DNA from: Cyclina sinensis | Taxonomy: Eukaryota > Mollusca > Bivalvia > Venerida > Veneridae | Length of the DNA stretch: 64,000 bases | Direction: 5' to 3' | NCBI GenBank assembly: GCA_012932295.1 | Contig: JAAONU010000019.1 | Span: forward strand, 32,527,913 to 32,591,912 | Shown: positions 1-10,921 of the stretch, piece after piece | Layout of the letters: each line of letters starts with the position of its first letter | Position numbering within the stretch: the first letter of the stretch is position 1 | Position numbers and translations under genes: made by a program | Notes under the pieces: generated by a model | The model's input: only the letters and a program-made list of their open reading frames with translations | The model's database searches: none | What the model was told of the DNA's origin: nothing

Positions 1-800
1 CAATAACTCTTCCTTGCCAACTTTTAGACTTATTCCCCTTTATCTTATTTACTTGAAAAAAAATCCCAGACCATAACTCCAAAAGTACTTGAAAGATTAA
101 CTTCAAACTTAATACACTGACCTAGCACATTGGTAGGTAGTGTAGCATGTAAGAACAATAACTCTACCTTGCCTACTCTAAGAGTTATTCCCCTTTATCA
201 GATTTTCTTGAAAAAATTTGTTTGAAGCGTAACTCCAAAAGTACTTGAAAAATTTACTTCAAACTTAATACACTGACCTAGCACATTGGAAGGAAGTGCA
301 GTGTGCAAGAATAATAACTGTACCCTGCCTATTTTTGTGTCTCCCTTTCGAAGAAACAGCAATACATAGGGATCACTTTGTCTATCGGTCTGTAACAAAA
401 ACTTAACGTTGGATATAACTTTGCCATTTCTTAACATTTCCTTATCAAACTTTCAAATTTTATTGCTTACGAAAACAGGGTTGTGATGATGCCAAAATCT
501 ATAGGTCAAGTCACAATTGACAGAGTTATGCCCCTTTTTGTACTTAGATTTTGTCATGAAAACTTAAAATTGGCTATAACTATGCCATTTCTTAATATTT
601 CTTCATCAAACTTTCCAATTGTAATGCTAACAATTGTATCACTTAAGACAACACCATTTCTCAAGGGCAGATAACCCTCAAATTTATTTTTGCAATGTTA
701 AGCCAGTTTTTCAACTTAAAATTTCTTGGTTAAGCTTTTTGTTAATTTCCATTTCTCAAAAAGTGTCAAAGATATTCCATTCAAACTTGGAATACTTGAT
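1..800 (+). mobile_element. HINE-like element, CCGCC family: tandem core at the window edge
   Basis: Degenerate tandem units of about 156 bp that recur at 8.1-8.75 and 36.3-36.9 kb. Recognisable modules are CATAACTCCAAAAGTACTTG, TTCAAACTTAATACACTGAC, GCACATTGGTAGGTAGTG and CAATAACTCTACCTTGCC. The 5' end is outside the window. A matching 3' terminus is at 3036-3075, so this copy may run on to there around later insertions. No coding capacity. Confidence 0.7.
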
Positions 801-1376
801 CACCAGCAAGACCCCTTCAAAGATTGTTGGTACCCATGGACCTGTGGTCACAGTTAGCCCCACCCCCAGGGGTCACTTGATTTTGCTGATACTTATATAT
901 AGGAAAAAAACTTCTTAAGCCTAGAAATAAAATATTAACTGACCTGAGATGGGTAAGTACTCCCCCCTTTCTCCCCTCCTCTCTGCATGGGGACCCCCCC
1001 ACCCTGCCCAGGTACCCCCCCCATTTTTTTTTTACACCCCCCGGCCAGATTTTTTTTAATACATAGGTACTTGACTCACCATCCACCCTCAACCCCCTTC
1101 CCCCCCAACCAGTCCCCCAGCCCCCCTACCCCCTCCCCTCCCCCCATCCATATTTTTTTTTTTCTGTCTGTAACACTTTTGTGTCCGCTCCATAACTTTT
1201 TAACCGCTGAAAATTTTTTGAAATAACTAGGCACAAGTGATCACCATTATGAGATAATGTGCAGAGCGAAATTATTGGGTTGTTACCCCTAAGATCAAGG
1301 TCACACTTAAAGGTCAAGTGTTAAAAAGTCTACATTTTGTGTCTGCTCCATAACTTTTAAACCGCTGAAAATTTTT
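801..1376 (+). repeat. Degenerate HINE core with a C-rich tract
   Basis: Fragments of the CCACCCCAGGGGTCACTTG core (about 830-900), then a C-rich/T-rich simple stretch at 960-1165. After that come units with CATAACTTTTTAACCGCTG, CACCATTATGAGA and AAGGTCAAGGTCACA. The unit at 1193-1260 is the uninterrupted counterpart of the sequence split by the element at 1377-2294. Confidence 0.6.
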
Positions 1377-2294
1377 ATGCTCCCACAAAGTGGGGAGCAT
1401 ATAGCGTTGCACTTGTTCGTCCGTCCGTATGTCTGTCCGTACGTCCCGAAATCTTGTGAACGCAACTCCTCTTAAACCGGATGGCAGATTTTGCTTAAAC
1501 TTCCAGCGATGAACAAACTTAATGTGTAGATGGTAGTAAAGGAAGGAATTTTCGCTGCGACCAAATTTAACAGAATTATGGCCTTTTGTTGATTTTTTCA
1601 CTATATACTATGTAGAAATTTTTTGAACGCAACTCCTCTTAAACCGGATGGCAGATTTTGCTTAAACTTCCAGGGATGAACAACCTTAATGTGTAGATGG
1701 TAGTAAAAGAAGATATTTTTGCTGCCGACCAAATTTAACAGAATTATGGCCCTTTGTTGATTTTTTCACTATATACCATATAGAAATTTTGTGAACGCAA
1801 CTCTTTTTAAACCGGATGGCAGATTTTGCTTAAACTTCCAGGGATGAACAACCTTAATGTGTAGATGGAAGTAAAGGAAGGAATTTTTGCTGCGACCAAA
1901 TTTAACAGAATTATGGCCCTTTGTTGATTTTTTCACTATATACCATATAGAAATTTTGTGAACGCAACTCCTCTTAAACCAGATGGCAGATTTTGCTTAA
2001 ACTTCCAGGGATGAACAGCTTTAATGTGTAGATGGTAGTAAAGGAAGGAATTTTTGCTGTGACCATATTTAACAGAATTATGGCCCTTTGTTGATTTTTT
2101 CACTATATACCATATAAATAATTGAACATATAAATTTTACATTTGTAATTTAATTTAACATATACATAAGGTTACCTGTAGATCATTTTAGGTATATGTA
2201 CAGAAAAAATCTTACATACAGGATACACATGCTCTTTTTTATGCGCACTTATGCATAGTGGGGGCATCCGTGTCCTATGGACACAGTTCTAGTT
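1377..2294 (+). mobile_element. HINE-like element, ATGCTCCCAC family, complete (918 bp)
   Basis: 5' hairpin TGCTCCCAC..GTGGGGAGCA, then a GTCCGTCCGTATG stretch, four core units of about 168 bp (GAACGCAACTCCTCTTAAAC at about 1458, 1625, 1793 and 1960) and an AT-rich spacer. The 3' end has a GTGGGGGCAT arm complementary to the first 5' arm, a terminal hairpin GTGTCC-TAT-GGACAC and the end TTCTAGTT. The empty site is visible at 1207-1222: AAAA, six T, GAAAT. The filled site has five T to the left and one T to the right, so insertion was within a T-run without duplication. A sister copy is at 22672. Confidence 0.85.
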
Positions 2295-3075
2295 TGAAAT
2301 AACTTGGCACAAGTAATCACCATTATGAGACGATGTGCAGAGTGCAATAATTGGGTTGGTACCCACAAGGTCAAGGTCACAGTTTAAGGTCAAATATCCA
2401 CATTTTACGTCGGCTCTGTAACTTACTAACTTGGCTTATGAAATGTTTTTTAATTACTTTGCACAAATGATCACCACTATGACACGATGTGCTGAACCCA
2501 ACATCCAGGTTGCTACCCCCAAGGTCAAGGTTAAATGTTCTCCATAACTTTTTAACTTTATGGAAGATTTTAAATAACTTTGCACAAATAATTACTATCA
2601 TGAGACTATGTGCTTATAATATGCATGGCACATCATCAAGGTCATGGCTGGTTAAAGGTTCAGAAGTACACATTCATGTCCGCTGCGGAAGGGGATTTAG
2701 CTGTCTTTCAGACTGCCTTGTTTCATCTTGTATGACTAGGTACTTGCCCTCTCCCACTCAAATTTTTTTCACTTGGGCTTCTTGTTTAACTTGGCTTATA
2801 ATTAATTATCCAGCACTGAGAAAAGCTGAGCATGCTGTCTGTGGACAGGTCTTGTTGTACTTGGACTAGCATGCTGTCTTTTCCAGCAGGCTCTTGTTTA
2901 CCTTTTTAGTTATTTTAACAGAGTACCCAAGGGCAACACAAGTGTTCAACTGAACACCCATCTGGTTGTAGGGATTTTCTTCAAACTGCATACGCGCATT
3001 ATTAAGTTTAGTTTTTGAACCTTCAGGTAACTTCTTCCCGGCGTGGGATTAACAATGTGTAACATGGCTCTTGTT
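2295..3075 (+). repeat. Continuation of interrupted HINE cores, with a CCGCC-family 3' end
   Basis: 2295-2660 resumes the core interrupted at 1376 (CACCATTATGAGACGATGTG, AAGGTCAAGGTCACAG). 2661-2930 contains no recognised repeat. 2940-3075 is a CCGCC-family tail: ACCTTCAGGTAACTTCTTCC, a GGCG-TGGG arm, a degenerate hairpin around ATGTGTAACAT and the terminus GGCTCTTGTT. Confidence 0.6.
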
Positions 3076-3206
3076 AAACTGATTATCATAGTACCATTGA
3101 AAATGCTTGTCCAATTTTCTGTGACATTAATTGTACATATTCGCTTTTAAGCTAATATTTTTAGCCAGTGCCCTTTGTTCTGATATGGACTTACAAAATC
3201 TGTTTT

Positions 3207-4748
3207 TATGTTCCTGAAGGTAGGCATATAGAAATCGAATCGTCTGTCCGTCAGTCCGTGCACAAAAACTGTTACTCTAGCATTAGTTCTTGAGTTATCT
3301 CCCCTTTTCAGTTTTCCTTGTTTGGCCATTTTCTCATAAAGTATACATGGGAATGGCTTCAAACTTGGAATATAGGTTGTTGGTGATGAGGCAAAGTGCA
3401 TTGAATAAAAACCATAACTGCAACTCACATTTTGAATAATCTCCCTTTGTCATTTTTGCTTGTCTACTCAGAAGTTTTGGAGGTATCATCTTGAAACTTC
3501 ATAGATGGATAGATCTCATTGAGCAGAAGTGCACTGTTTAAGAACCATAACTCTTTACCATAATTTTGGAATTATACCCCCTTAAAATTGTTCATACTTA
3601 TTTTTGTTTGGGGCATAACTGAAAAAGCATTGGAGGTATCAACTTGAAACTTCAAAGATAAATAGATCTCATTGAGGAGAAGTGCAGTACCTAAGAACCA
3701 TAACTCTTTTTGGCATAATTTGGAATTATTGCCCTTTGAATTTTTTTATACTTTTTTTTGTGTCCCGCCGTTTCTTCGAAAAGGCGGGGATATAGAAAAA
3801 GGCTCCATCCATCCGTATGTCTGTCCATCTGTTCGTCCATCACACTTTCGTGTCCGTCCATAACTGAACCATTCATCAACAGAATTTGAAATAGTTTGGC
3901 ACAAATGTTTGTTATAATAAGACGATGTGTCATGCATGACATCTATACCCATACCTCCAAAATCGAGGTCACACTTGATAATTAAAGGTAAACATTATCT
4001 GTTTATATGTCGTGCCAGATCCATAGCTTTCTCATCCATCAAAGGATTTTGAAAATACTTGGCACAAATGTTCACAGTAATGAGACAACGTGTCATGCAT
4101 AACACCCAGATGCCTACCTCCAAGGTCAAGGTCACTCTTAAAGATCAAAGCTTAACATGGTCTGTTATAGGGTTTGTTTTGTGTCTGGTCCATAACTTTT
4201 TTATAGATCAAGGGATTTTGAAATTACTTGGCACAAATATTCACAGTAATGAGACGACAAGTCATGCGCAACACCCTGACCCCTACCTCAAAGGTCAAGG
4301 TCACAAAAGTTGAATTTGTAAGCTACTGATGAACAAAAGCCATTTAAAGAAACAGTATTTTTAGCTCAACCTTTTAGAAGAAAAAATTGAGTTATTGTTA
4401 TAGTCATGGTGTCGTTGCCCTTGCCACTGCCATTGCCATTGCCCTTCCCGTCCGAAAACTTAAACATTGTTTATAATTAGTTAATGGAATGTCTTCATAC
4501 TTAGACACAACAACCCTTTGGACAAGACCTTCAAGTAGACCAGACTAAACTTGACCTTGACTCATAAATGACCTTCACCTTCAAGGTCAAAATATTAAAT
4601 TTTGCTAAAATTGGCCATAACTTAATTATTATTAGGTGGATTGTCTTCATACTTGGACACAACAACCCTTTGGACAAGATCTTCAAGTGGACCAGACTGA
4701 GCTTGACCTTGACTCATAAATGACCTTTACCTTCAAGGTCAAATTATT
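3207..4748 (+). mobile_element. Three successive HINE 5' ends of different families, 3' ends not found
   Basis: About 3207: ATGTTCCTGAAGGTAGGCAT followed by GTCTGTCCGTCAGTCCG, with core units at 3290-3750. About 3759: a CCCGCC..GGCGGG hairpin, ATATAG, GTCC-rich stretch and core with AGGTCAAGGTCAC. About 4360: AGCTCAA..TTGAGTT hairpin, then units with CTTGGACACAACAACCCTTT and a TTGACCTTGACTCATAAATG module. Each runs into the next 5' end with no visible terminus, as expected for truncation or serial nesting. Confidence 0.6.
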
Positions 4749-5796
4749 ATACCCCCAAAACGAAGTTTGGGGGTTATATAGGAGTCACCCAGTGGTCGGT
4801 TGGGCAGTCATGCTGTCGGGCAGTTGGTCGGGGTTTACCTTGTCCGGAGCATAACTTGAAAACTACTGTTTGGAATTCAATGCAGCTTCATACAATGGTC
4901 AAGCACAATGAGAGGAAGTTCAGTGTTCAAGAATCATAACTCCATCTTCACTATTTACAGAGTTATTGCCCTTCATTGGTTTTCTTTATTCGTAGCATAG
5001 CTTGAAAACTACTGGTTGGAATTCAGTGCAACTTCATACAATTGTGAAGCACAATGAGAGGAAGTGCAGTGTACAAGAATCATAACTCCATCGTCACTAT
5101 TTACAGAGTTATTGCCCTTTATTGGTTTTCCTTGTCCGGAGCATAACTTAAAAACTACTGGATGGAATTCATTGCAACTTCATACAATGGTCAAGCACAA
5201 TGAGAGGAAGTGCAGTGTCCAAGAATCATAACTCCATCTTCATTATTTGCAGAGTTATTGCCCTTTATTGGTTTTCCTTTGTATGGAGCAAAACTTGAAA
5301 ACTACTGGTTGGAATTCATTGCAACTTTACACAATGGTCAATCACAATGAGAGGAAGTGCAGTGTCCAAGAATCATAACTCCATCTTCAGTATTTTTAGA
5401 GTCGTCCCCCTTTATTGTTTTTTTTTGTCCAGAGCATAACTTGAAAACTACTGGTTGGAATTCAATGCAATTACATACAATGGTCAAGCACAATGAGAGG
5501 AAGTGCAAGTGTCCAAGAAACATAACTCTATCTTCTCTATTTTCAGAGTTTTTGCCCTTAATTGGTTTTCCTTGTCCGGAGCATAACTTGAAAACTACTT
5601 ATTTGCAGAGTTGTTGCACTTGTTGGTTTTCCTTTGTATAGAGGATAACTTGAAAACTACTGGTTGGAATTCAATGCAACTTCATACAATGGTCAAGCAC
5701 AATGAGAGGAAGTGCAATGTCCAAGAATCATAACTCCATCTTCTCTATTTGCAGAGTTATTTACCTTAGTTTGTTTTCTTTATTTGGAGCATAACT
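4749..5796 (+). mobile_element. HINE-like element, ATACCCCCAAA family: 5' end and about seven core units
   Basis: Hairpin ACCCCCAAA..TTTGGGGGT (4751-4774), then TTATATAGG and a GGTCGGTTGGGCAGTC stretch. Tandem units of about 148 bp follow, containing GCATAACTTGAAAACTACTG, GGAATTCAATGCAACTTCAT, AATGAGAGGAAGTGCAGTG and AATCATAACTCCATCTTC. The core stops at about 5796, where endonuclease-like coding sequence begins. No 3' terminus of this family was found. Confidence 0.7.
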
Positions 5797-6420
5797 TTAA
5801 GTTGGGAACATCCATTTGAAAACTTGGACCCTAATGCAAGTGTGCACATAGGTTTTCTCAACATTCGTTCCCTTAAAGCCCACCTCTTAGACTTGGCTGC
5901 CCAAAGATATATTTCAAGATTGAATGCTCTTTGCTTAATAGAACTCACACTACAGAAGAATGTTCTTTAGAAGGATTCTGGGGATACTTTAAGCCGACAC
6001 AACATGGTCTAGCCATGTTCACTAAAAGAGAGTCAACTGATTTTTTTGAAAATAACAGTTCCCTCCAGTTTAAGTCTAGAATAGTTTCAGACCAAGGTAG
6101 AAACTTTCTCATAGCTGTTACTTACAGACCACCTCAATTCAACAAAATGTGTTTTTTACTCTCCTCATCTGCCGTCAATGCTTTACCTAAGTCACATAAT
6201 ATTATACTTGATGGAGACTTTAACTTGATGCCTGATGATCCAGTTATGATTAAATTTTGTCATGATAATCATCTTCAACAATATGTAGAAAAGCCAACTC
6301 ATCAGTTGGGAGGGACATTGGACCTGATTTTCGCATCTGATAACATACAGTGCACTAGATTCCAGTTTCTTACACCAACCATTTCCTGACTATTTTATCT
6401 GTTTTCTAGATGGCTTGTAT
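5797..6420 (+). pseudogene. Broken endonuclease (EEP-family) fragment of a retrotransposon or Helentron
   Basis: Conceptual translation begins GFLNIRSLKAHLLDLAAQRY, passes a one-base loss near 5940, and continues with THTTEECSLEGFWGYF, a YRPPQF segment, IILDGDFNL and PTHQLGGTLDLIFAS. NIRSL, GDFN and the TLDLIF segment are hallmarks of the exonuclease-endonuclease-phosphatase fold shared by AP-type non-LTR endonucleases and by the endonuclease carried by Helentrons. A second shift follows LTPT at about 6375. No reverse transcriptase follows. The fragment abuts a HINE core, so a degraded autonomous Helentron is possible, but this is inference. Confidence 0.7.
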
Positions 6421-6520
6421 TGATTTGTATTTGCTCTTGTTGCAACCTGAAATAACTTAACTTTTCATCGGGCATTAGTCAGATGGGCAACCAGTTTCAA
6501 AGATGAATAAACTTAGATAA

Positions 6521-6766
<246 letters not shown>

Positions 6767-7406
6767 TAGAAAAGTTTATGTTTTATTTTAGCAGTTTTTT
6801 TTTCTCTTAATAATCTTAACATTGATGAGACTTTTTAGTGCTATTTTTGGACACATTTTTAGCTGATCTGAGCACTATGTACTCAAGCTGAGCTTTTGTG
6901 ATCGCCCTGTGTCAGTCATGCCATTAACTTTTTAGCTCACCTGAGCACTGCTCAGGGTGAGCTTTTGGGATCGTTGAATGTCCGTCGTGCATCGGCATGC
7001 GTCGTGCATCGTCAACACACCGTCTTCCTTGCATGAAGCTCTACCAAAGTTGTTCAAAGAAATCAATTCCATTCAAGAACTCTGGTTGCTATGGCAACTG
7101 GAAAGAAAAACTTTAAAAATCTTCTTGTCTGAAACCACAAGGTCCCGAGCCTTAAGATTTGGTATGTAGCATTGTCTAGTAAACCTCTACCAAGTTTGTT
7201 CAAATTATGCCCCTGGGGTCAAATTTGGCCTCGCCCTGGGGGTCATTGGTTTTTCATTGGTCTATATAGGGCCCCACTCAGGGTCATTGTTTTTACATAG
7301 GCTTATATAGGTAAAACTTGGTCATTAGTTTTTTATTGGTCTATATAGTGAAACTTTAAAAAATCTTCTTGTCTTAAACCACAAGGCCCTGAGCCTTAAG
7401 ATTTGG

Positions 7407-9342
7407 CATACCTGCCATAATTTTTCTGGCCATTTCCGGGAATTTGATATCGAATTTCCGGGATTTGAGCCGATTTTCCGGGACATACATCTATTCATAT
7501 ACTTTCAATGCCCTACTGTTGACAGTACACAAAATTTGGCCGGGATTCCGTTTTTGGCTGAAAAGCCGTGCACGTGTTTAAAATACACATCAGTACCATC
7601 AGTTTCATACCTTTTTTTTTGTTGCAAGAGCATAGTTTGTGTGTAGCAGTAATCATAAAATAATAACTGTGTACCATTATTAATTAACATCATAAACTCG
7701 AATTCAAGTTGAATCAAGGGCGTTTGATGACAGCATCATCTATGCTTTGTATTACAAGTATAGGCGCATTTGCATTAAATTCAACTTTAAGTAGCATCTC
7801 TATTAACACAAATTACTGAGGCAACAGTCTTTCAAAGGGGCAGATATCTTACAAATTAATTAATGCACCACAAGTCAATAAATCTGTAGCTGTCATTTGT
7901 TAATTGGTTATCAATGACACGCGGTGTATTTGCCGAATCGGAACGTTATCATAACGAATATTAAAGAATTAGCCGCGTGTCAAAAATTTGACTGGCCTGA
8001 TCAAAGGTATGTGCGTTTTTATCCCCCCGCCAAAGGCGGAGGGGATATTAGAAATGCCCTTCGTCCGTCTGTGCGTCCGTGCATCTGTGCGTCCGTGCGT
8101 CCGTCCGTCCGAAACAATTTTGTCCAGAGCATTAACTCCAAAACTACTTGAGGGATTTTATTCAAACTTCATACACTGACAGAGCACATTGGTAGGTAGT
8201 GCAATGTGAAAGTGCAATAACTCTACCTTGCCTTTTTTTTGAGTTATTCTGCTTTATCAAATTTACTTGATAAATTTTGTCCGGAGCATAACTCCAAAAC
8301 TGCCAGAGGGATTTTATTCAAACTTCATACACTGACAGAGCACATTGGTAGGTAGTGCAGTGTGCAAGTCCAATAACTCTACCTTGCCTATTTTTAGAGT
8401 TATTCCCCTTTATCAGAATTACTTGATAAATTTTGTCCGGAGCATAACTCCAAAACTACTTGAGGGATTTTATTCAACCTTCATACACTGACAGAGCACA
8501 TTGGTAGGGAGTGCAGTGTGCAAGAACAATAACTCTACCTTGCCTATTTTTAGAGTTATTCCCCTTTATCAGAATAACTTGATAAATTTTGTCCGGAGCA
8601 TAACTCCAAAACTACTTGAGGGATTTTATTCAAATTTCATACACTGACAGAGCACATTGTTAGGTAGTGCAGTGTGCAAGTCCAATAACTCTACCTTGCC
8701 TTTTTTTAGAGTTATTCCCCTTTATCAGATTTACTTGTTTACATTTTAAAAATCCTAGCATATACATGTGTATCTAATTCTTGAATTCTTGAACTTATTA
8801 TCCCCCCGCCAAAGGCGGAGGGGATATTAGAAATGGTCTCTGTTCGTCCGTGCGTCTGTCCGTTCCAGTTTTGTCCAGAGCATAACTCCAAAAGTACTTG
8901 AGTGATTTTCTTCAAACTTCATATACTGAAAGAGCACATTTGGAGGAGGTGCAGTGTGAAAGAATAATAATTCTACCTTGCCTACTTTTAGAATTATTCC
9001 CCTTTATCAGATTTAATTGAAAAACTTTGTCCGAAGCATAACTCCAAAAGTGCTTGAGCAATTTTCTTCAAACTTAATACACTGACATAGCACATTCGTA
9101 GGAAGTGCAGTTTGCAAGAACTCTACCTTGCTTATTTTTTGTGGGATTTTCTTCAAACATTATTATATTGAGTGTTTGAAAGTACAACCTTCAGGTAGCT
9201 TCTTCCCGGCGGGGGGGATTAACCATGTGTAACATGGCTCTTGTTCATGTTTACTGAGACATCAGGTGTCTTTCCAGGACTCCGGGATGGGCCATCGATT
9301 TCTGGGACAATCCCGGATGATCCGGGACGTATGGCAGGTATG
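7407..9342 (+). mobile_element. hAT-type MITE with 8-bp target duplication, carrying HINE insertions
   Basis: Perfect 13-bp terminal inverted repeats: CATACCTGCCATA (7407-7419) and its complement TATGGCAGGTATG (9330-9342). The flanks carry a perfect 8-bp duplication AGATTTGG (7399-7406 and 9343-9350); the uninterrupted host reads TTAAGATTTGGTATGTAGC, seen for example near 61226. Eight-bp duplications are typical of hAT transposons. Subterminal CCGGGA motifs occur in both arms. Without the HINE block at 8021-9245 the element would be about 0.7 kb. No transposase frame is visible. Confidence 0.85.
8021..9245 (+). mobile_element. HINE-like elements, CCGCC family: two 5' ends, one 3' end
   Basis: First copy at 8021: ATCCCCCCGCC-AAA-GGCGGAGGGGAT hairpin, GATATTAGAAATGCCCTTCG, a GTCCGTCCGTCC stretch and core units of about 156 bp (GTCCGGAGCATAACTCCAAA at about 8122, 8279, 8435 and 8591). 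A second 5' end starts at 8800 with the same hairpin. The shared 3' end has a GGCGGGGGG arm, hairpin CCATG-TGTAA-CATGG and terminus CTCTTGTT at 9245. Insertion was into the T-run of the MITE (GTGCGTTTTT | CATGTTTACT). Confidence 0.8.
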
Positions 9343-10921
9343 AGATTTGGTATGTAGCATTGTCTAGTGAACCTCTACCAAGTTTGTTCAAATTATGCCC
9401 CTGGGGTCAAATTTGGCCCCGCTCCGGGGTCATTGGTTTTTCATAGGTTTATATGACCAAGAAATGCAGGAAAGTTTAAAAATAACAACAGATAAAATAA
9501 AGAAACTAATTTAGAAGCAATATAGTTTATAATAACAAGCCAAAAATACAAAATAATGTTTGATTTTATGGCTCAAATTATTTGAGGCTTGAAGTATTTT
9601 TTTGTGGTCCCGATGACTTTGAGCCATCGAGCAATGACTGTAGTTTCCTTGCATGGGCCTCTACCCTTAGGTGGTGTTTCAGGTAAATAGAACAAGGTCA
9701 ACAAGGCTTTAAATAGATTTATCTTCTTTCTGTTATAGAGCCTTTATTTATTGACCAATATTTTAGATACTTGGTTTATAAGCACCTTCCATGAACCTCT
9801 GCCTTTCACTGGGGTCAAGGTCACTAAGGCTAAAAATAGATTTTTCTTCTTTTTGTTATGGAGGCTTCATTTATTGACTGATGTCTTTGATATATGGTAT
9901 CATGCATGGACCTGAACCACTGGAAGGGGTTTTAGGTTACTGGGGTCAGAATAAAGGTCACGGGGGTTATAATAATAATAATAATACTAATAATGACTTT
10001 ATGCATTGTGGATTTCATATTTGGTTCATGACCAATTTTCAGTTTGGTCCACAGACAGATCAAAAGCAGTTTACAATTAAAAGCAGTTAAATGAAGGCAT
10101 AATAAAATCAGATACTAATAGAAATGAAAACAGAAAACATAACAAAATTATATACACAATTTATACAAGAAAAGTTAAAAGGATATCGTTTCAAATGCTA
10201 GAGTACCTCCATGTTAGGTTTCTCTTTTTGAATTGTTCAAGAGTTTCTGAAATTCTCACATGTTGTGGTATGTTATTTCAGATTAAATAAAGATTTCTCT
10301 ACTTTACGTCATAGTGTTACACTTGCAGTTGATTCAGTTTCAATCAAAATTTCATATAACAGTTGTCAACAATAGATCTCCTTTCTTTTCCTGAACCAAC
10401 CTGATTTCATCATGGGTTCCAAGGTATGTGGTCCAGAATAGGTTTATTTTGCCATGTCTGCATGGTTTCACAGCTTTGATAATCTTACAAACCACTTGCC
10501 TGAGTCTTCATTTATTGTCCGATATCTAAGATATTTGGTATGTATGTATTATGGACATCTGCCCTTGGGTTGGATTTTTGAGCACTAAGGTCAAGGTCAC
10601 CAAGGCTAAAAATTGAAATTGGCCCCACACCAGGGGTAACTTGGTTTTATATGGACTGACATAGGTAAAGCCTTTAAAATCTTCCTGTCAGAAATCTCAA
10701 GGCCTGGAGTTAAGGTAATTGGTGTTTGAATAAAAGTAGTTGCAGTTGTTTTCAGGTGAGCAATAAAAGGACCACCATGGCCCTCTTGTTCTTCTTTCTG
10801 TTATAGAGCATTTGTTTATTGACCAAATTTTATTTATTTTATTAATAGTCACCTTCCATGAACATCTACCATTCACTGGGGTCAAGGTCACCAAGGTTAA
10901 AAATGAATTTTTCTACTTTTT

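Noticed and set aside
987..1226. Proline-rich open frame
   Set aside because: Produced by a C-rich low-complexity tract; no homology signal and no splice or start context.
2489..2869. A 126-residue plus-strand frame
   Set aside because: The first half overlaps HINE core repeats and the rest shows no recognisable motif or codon bias.
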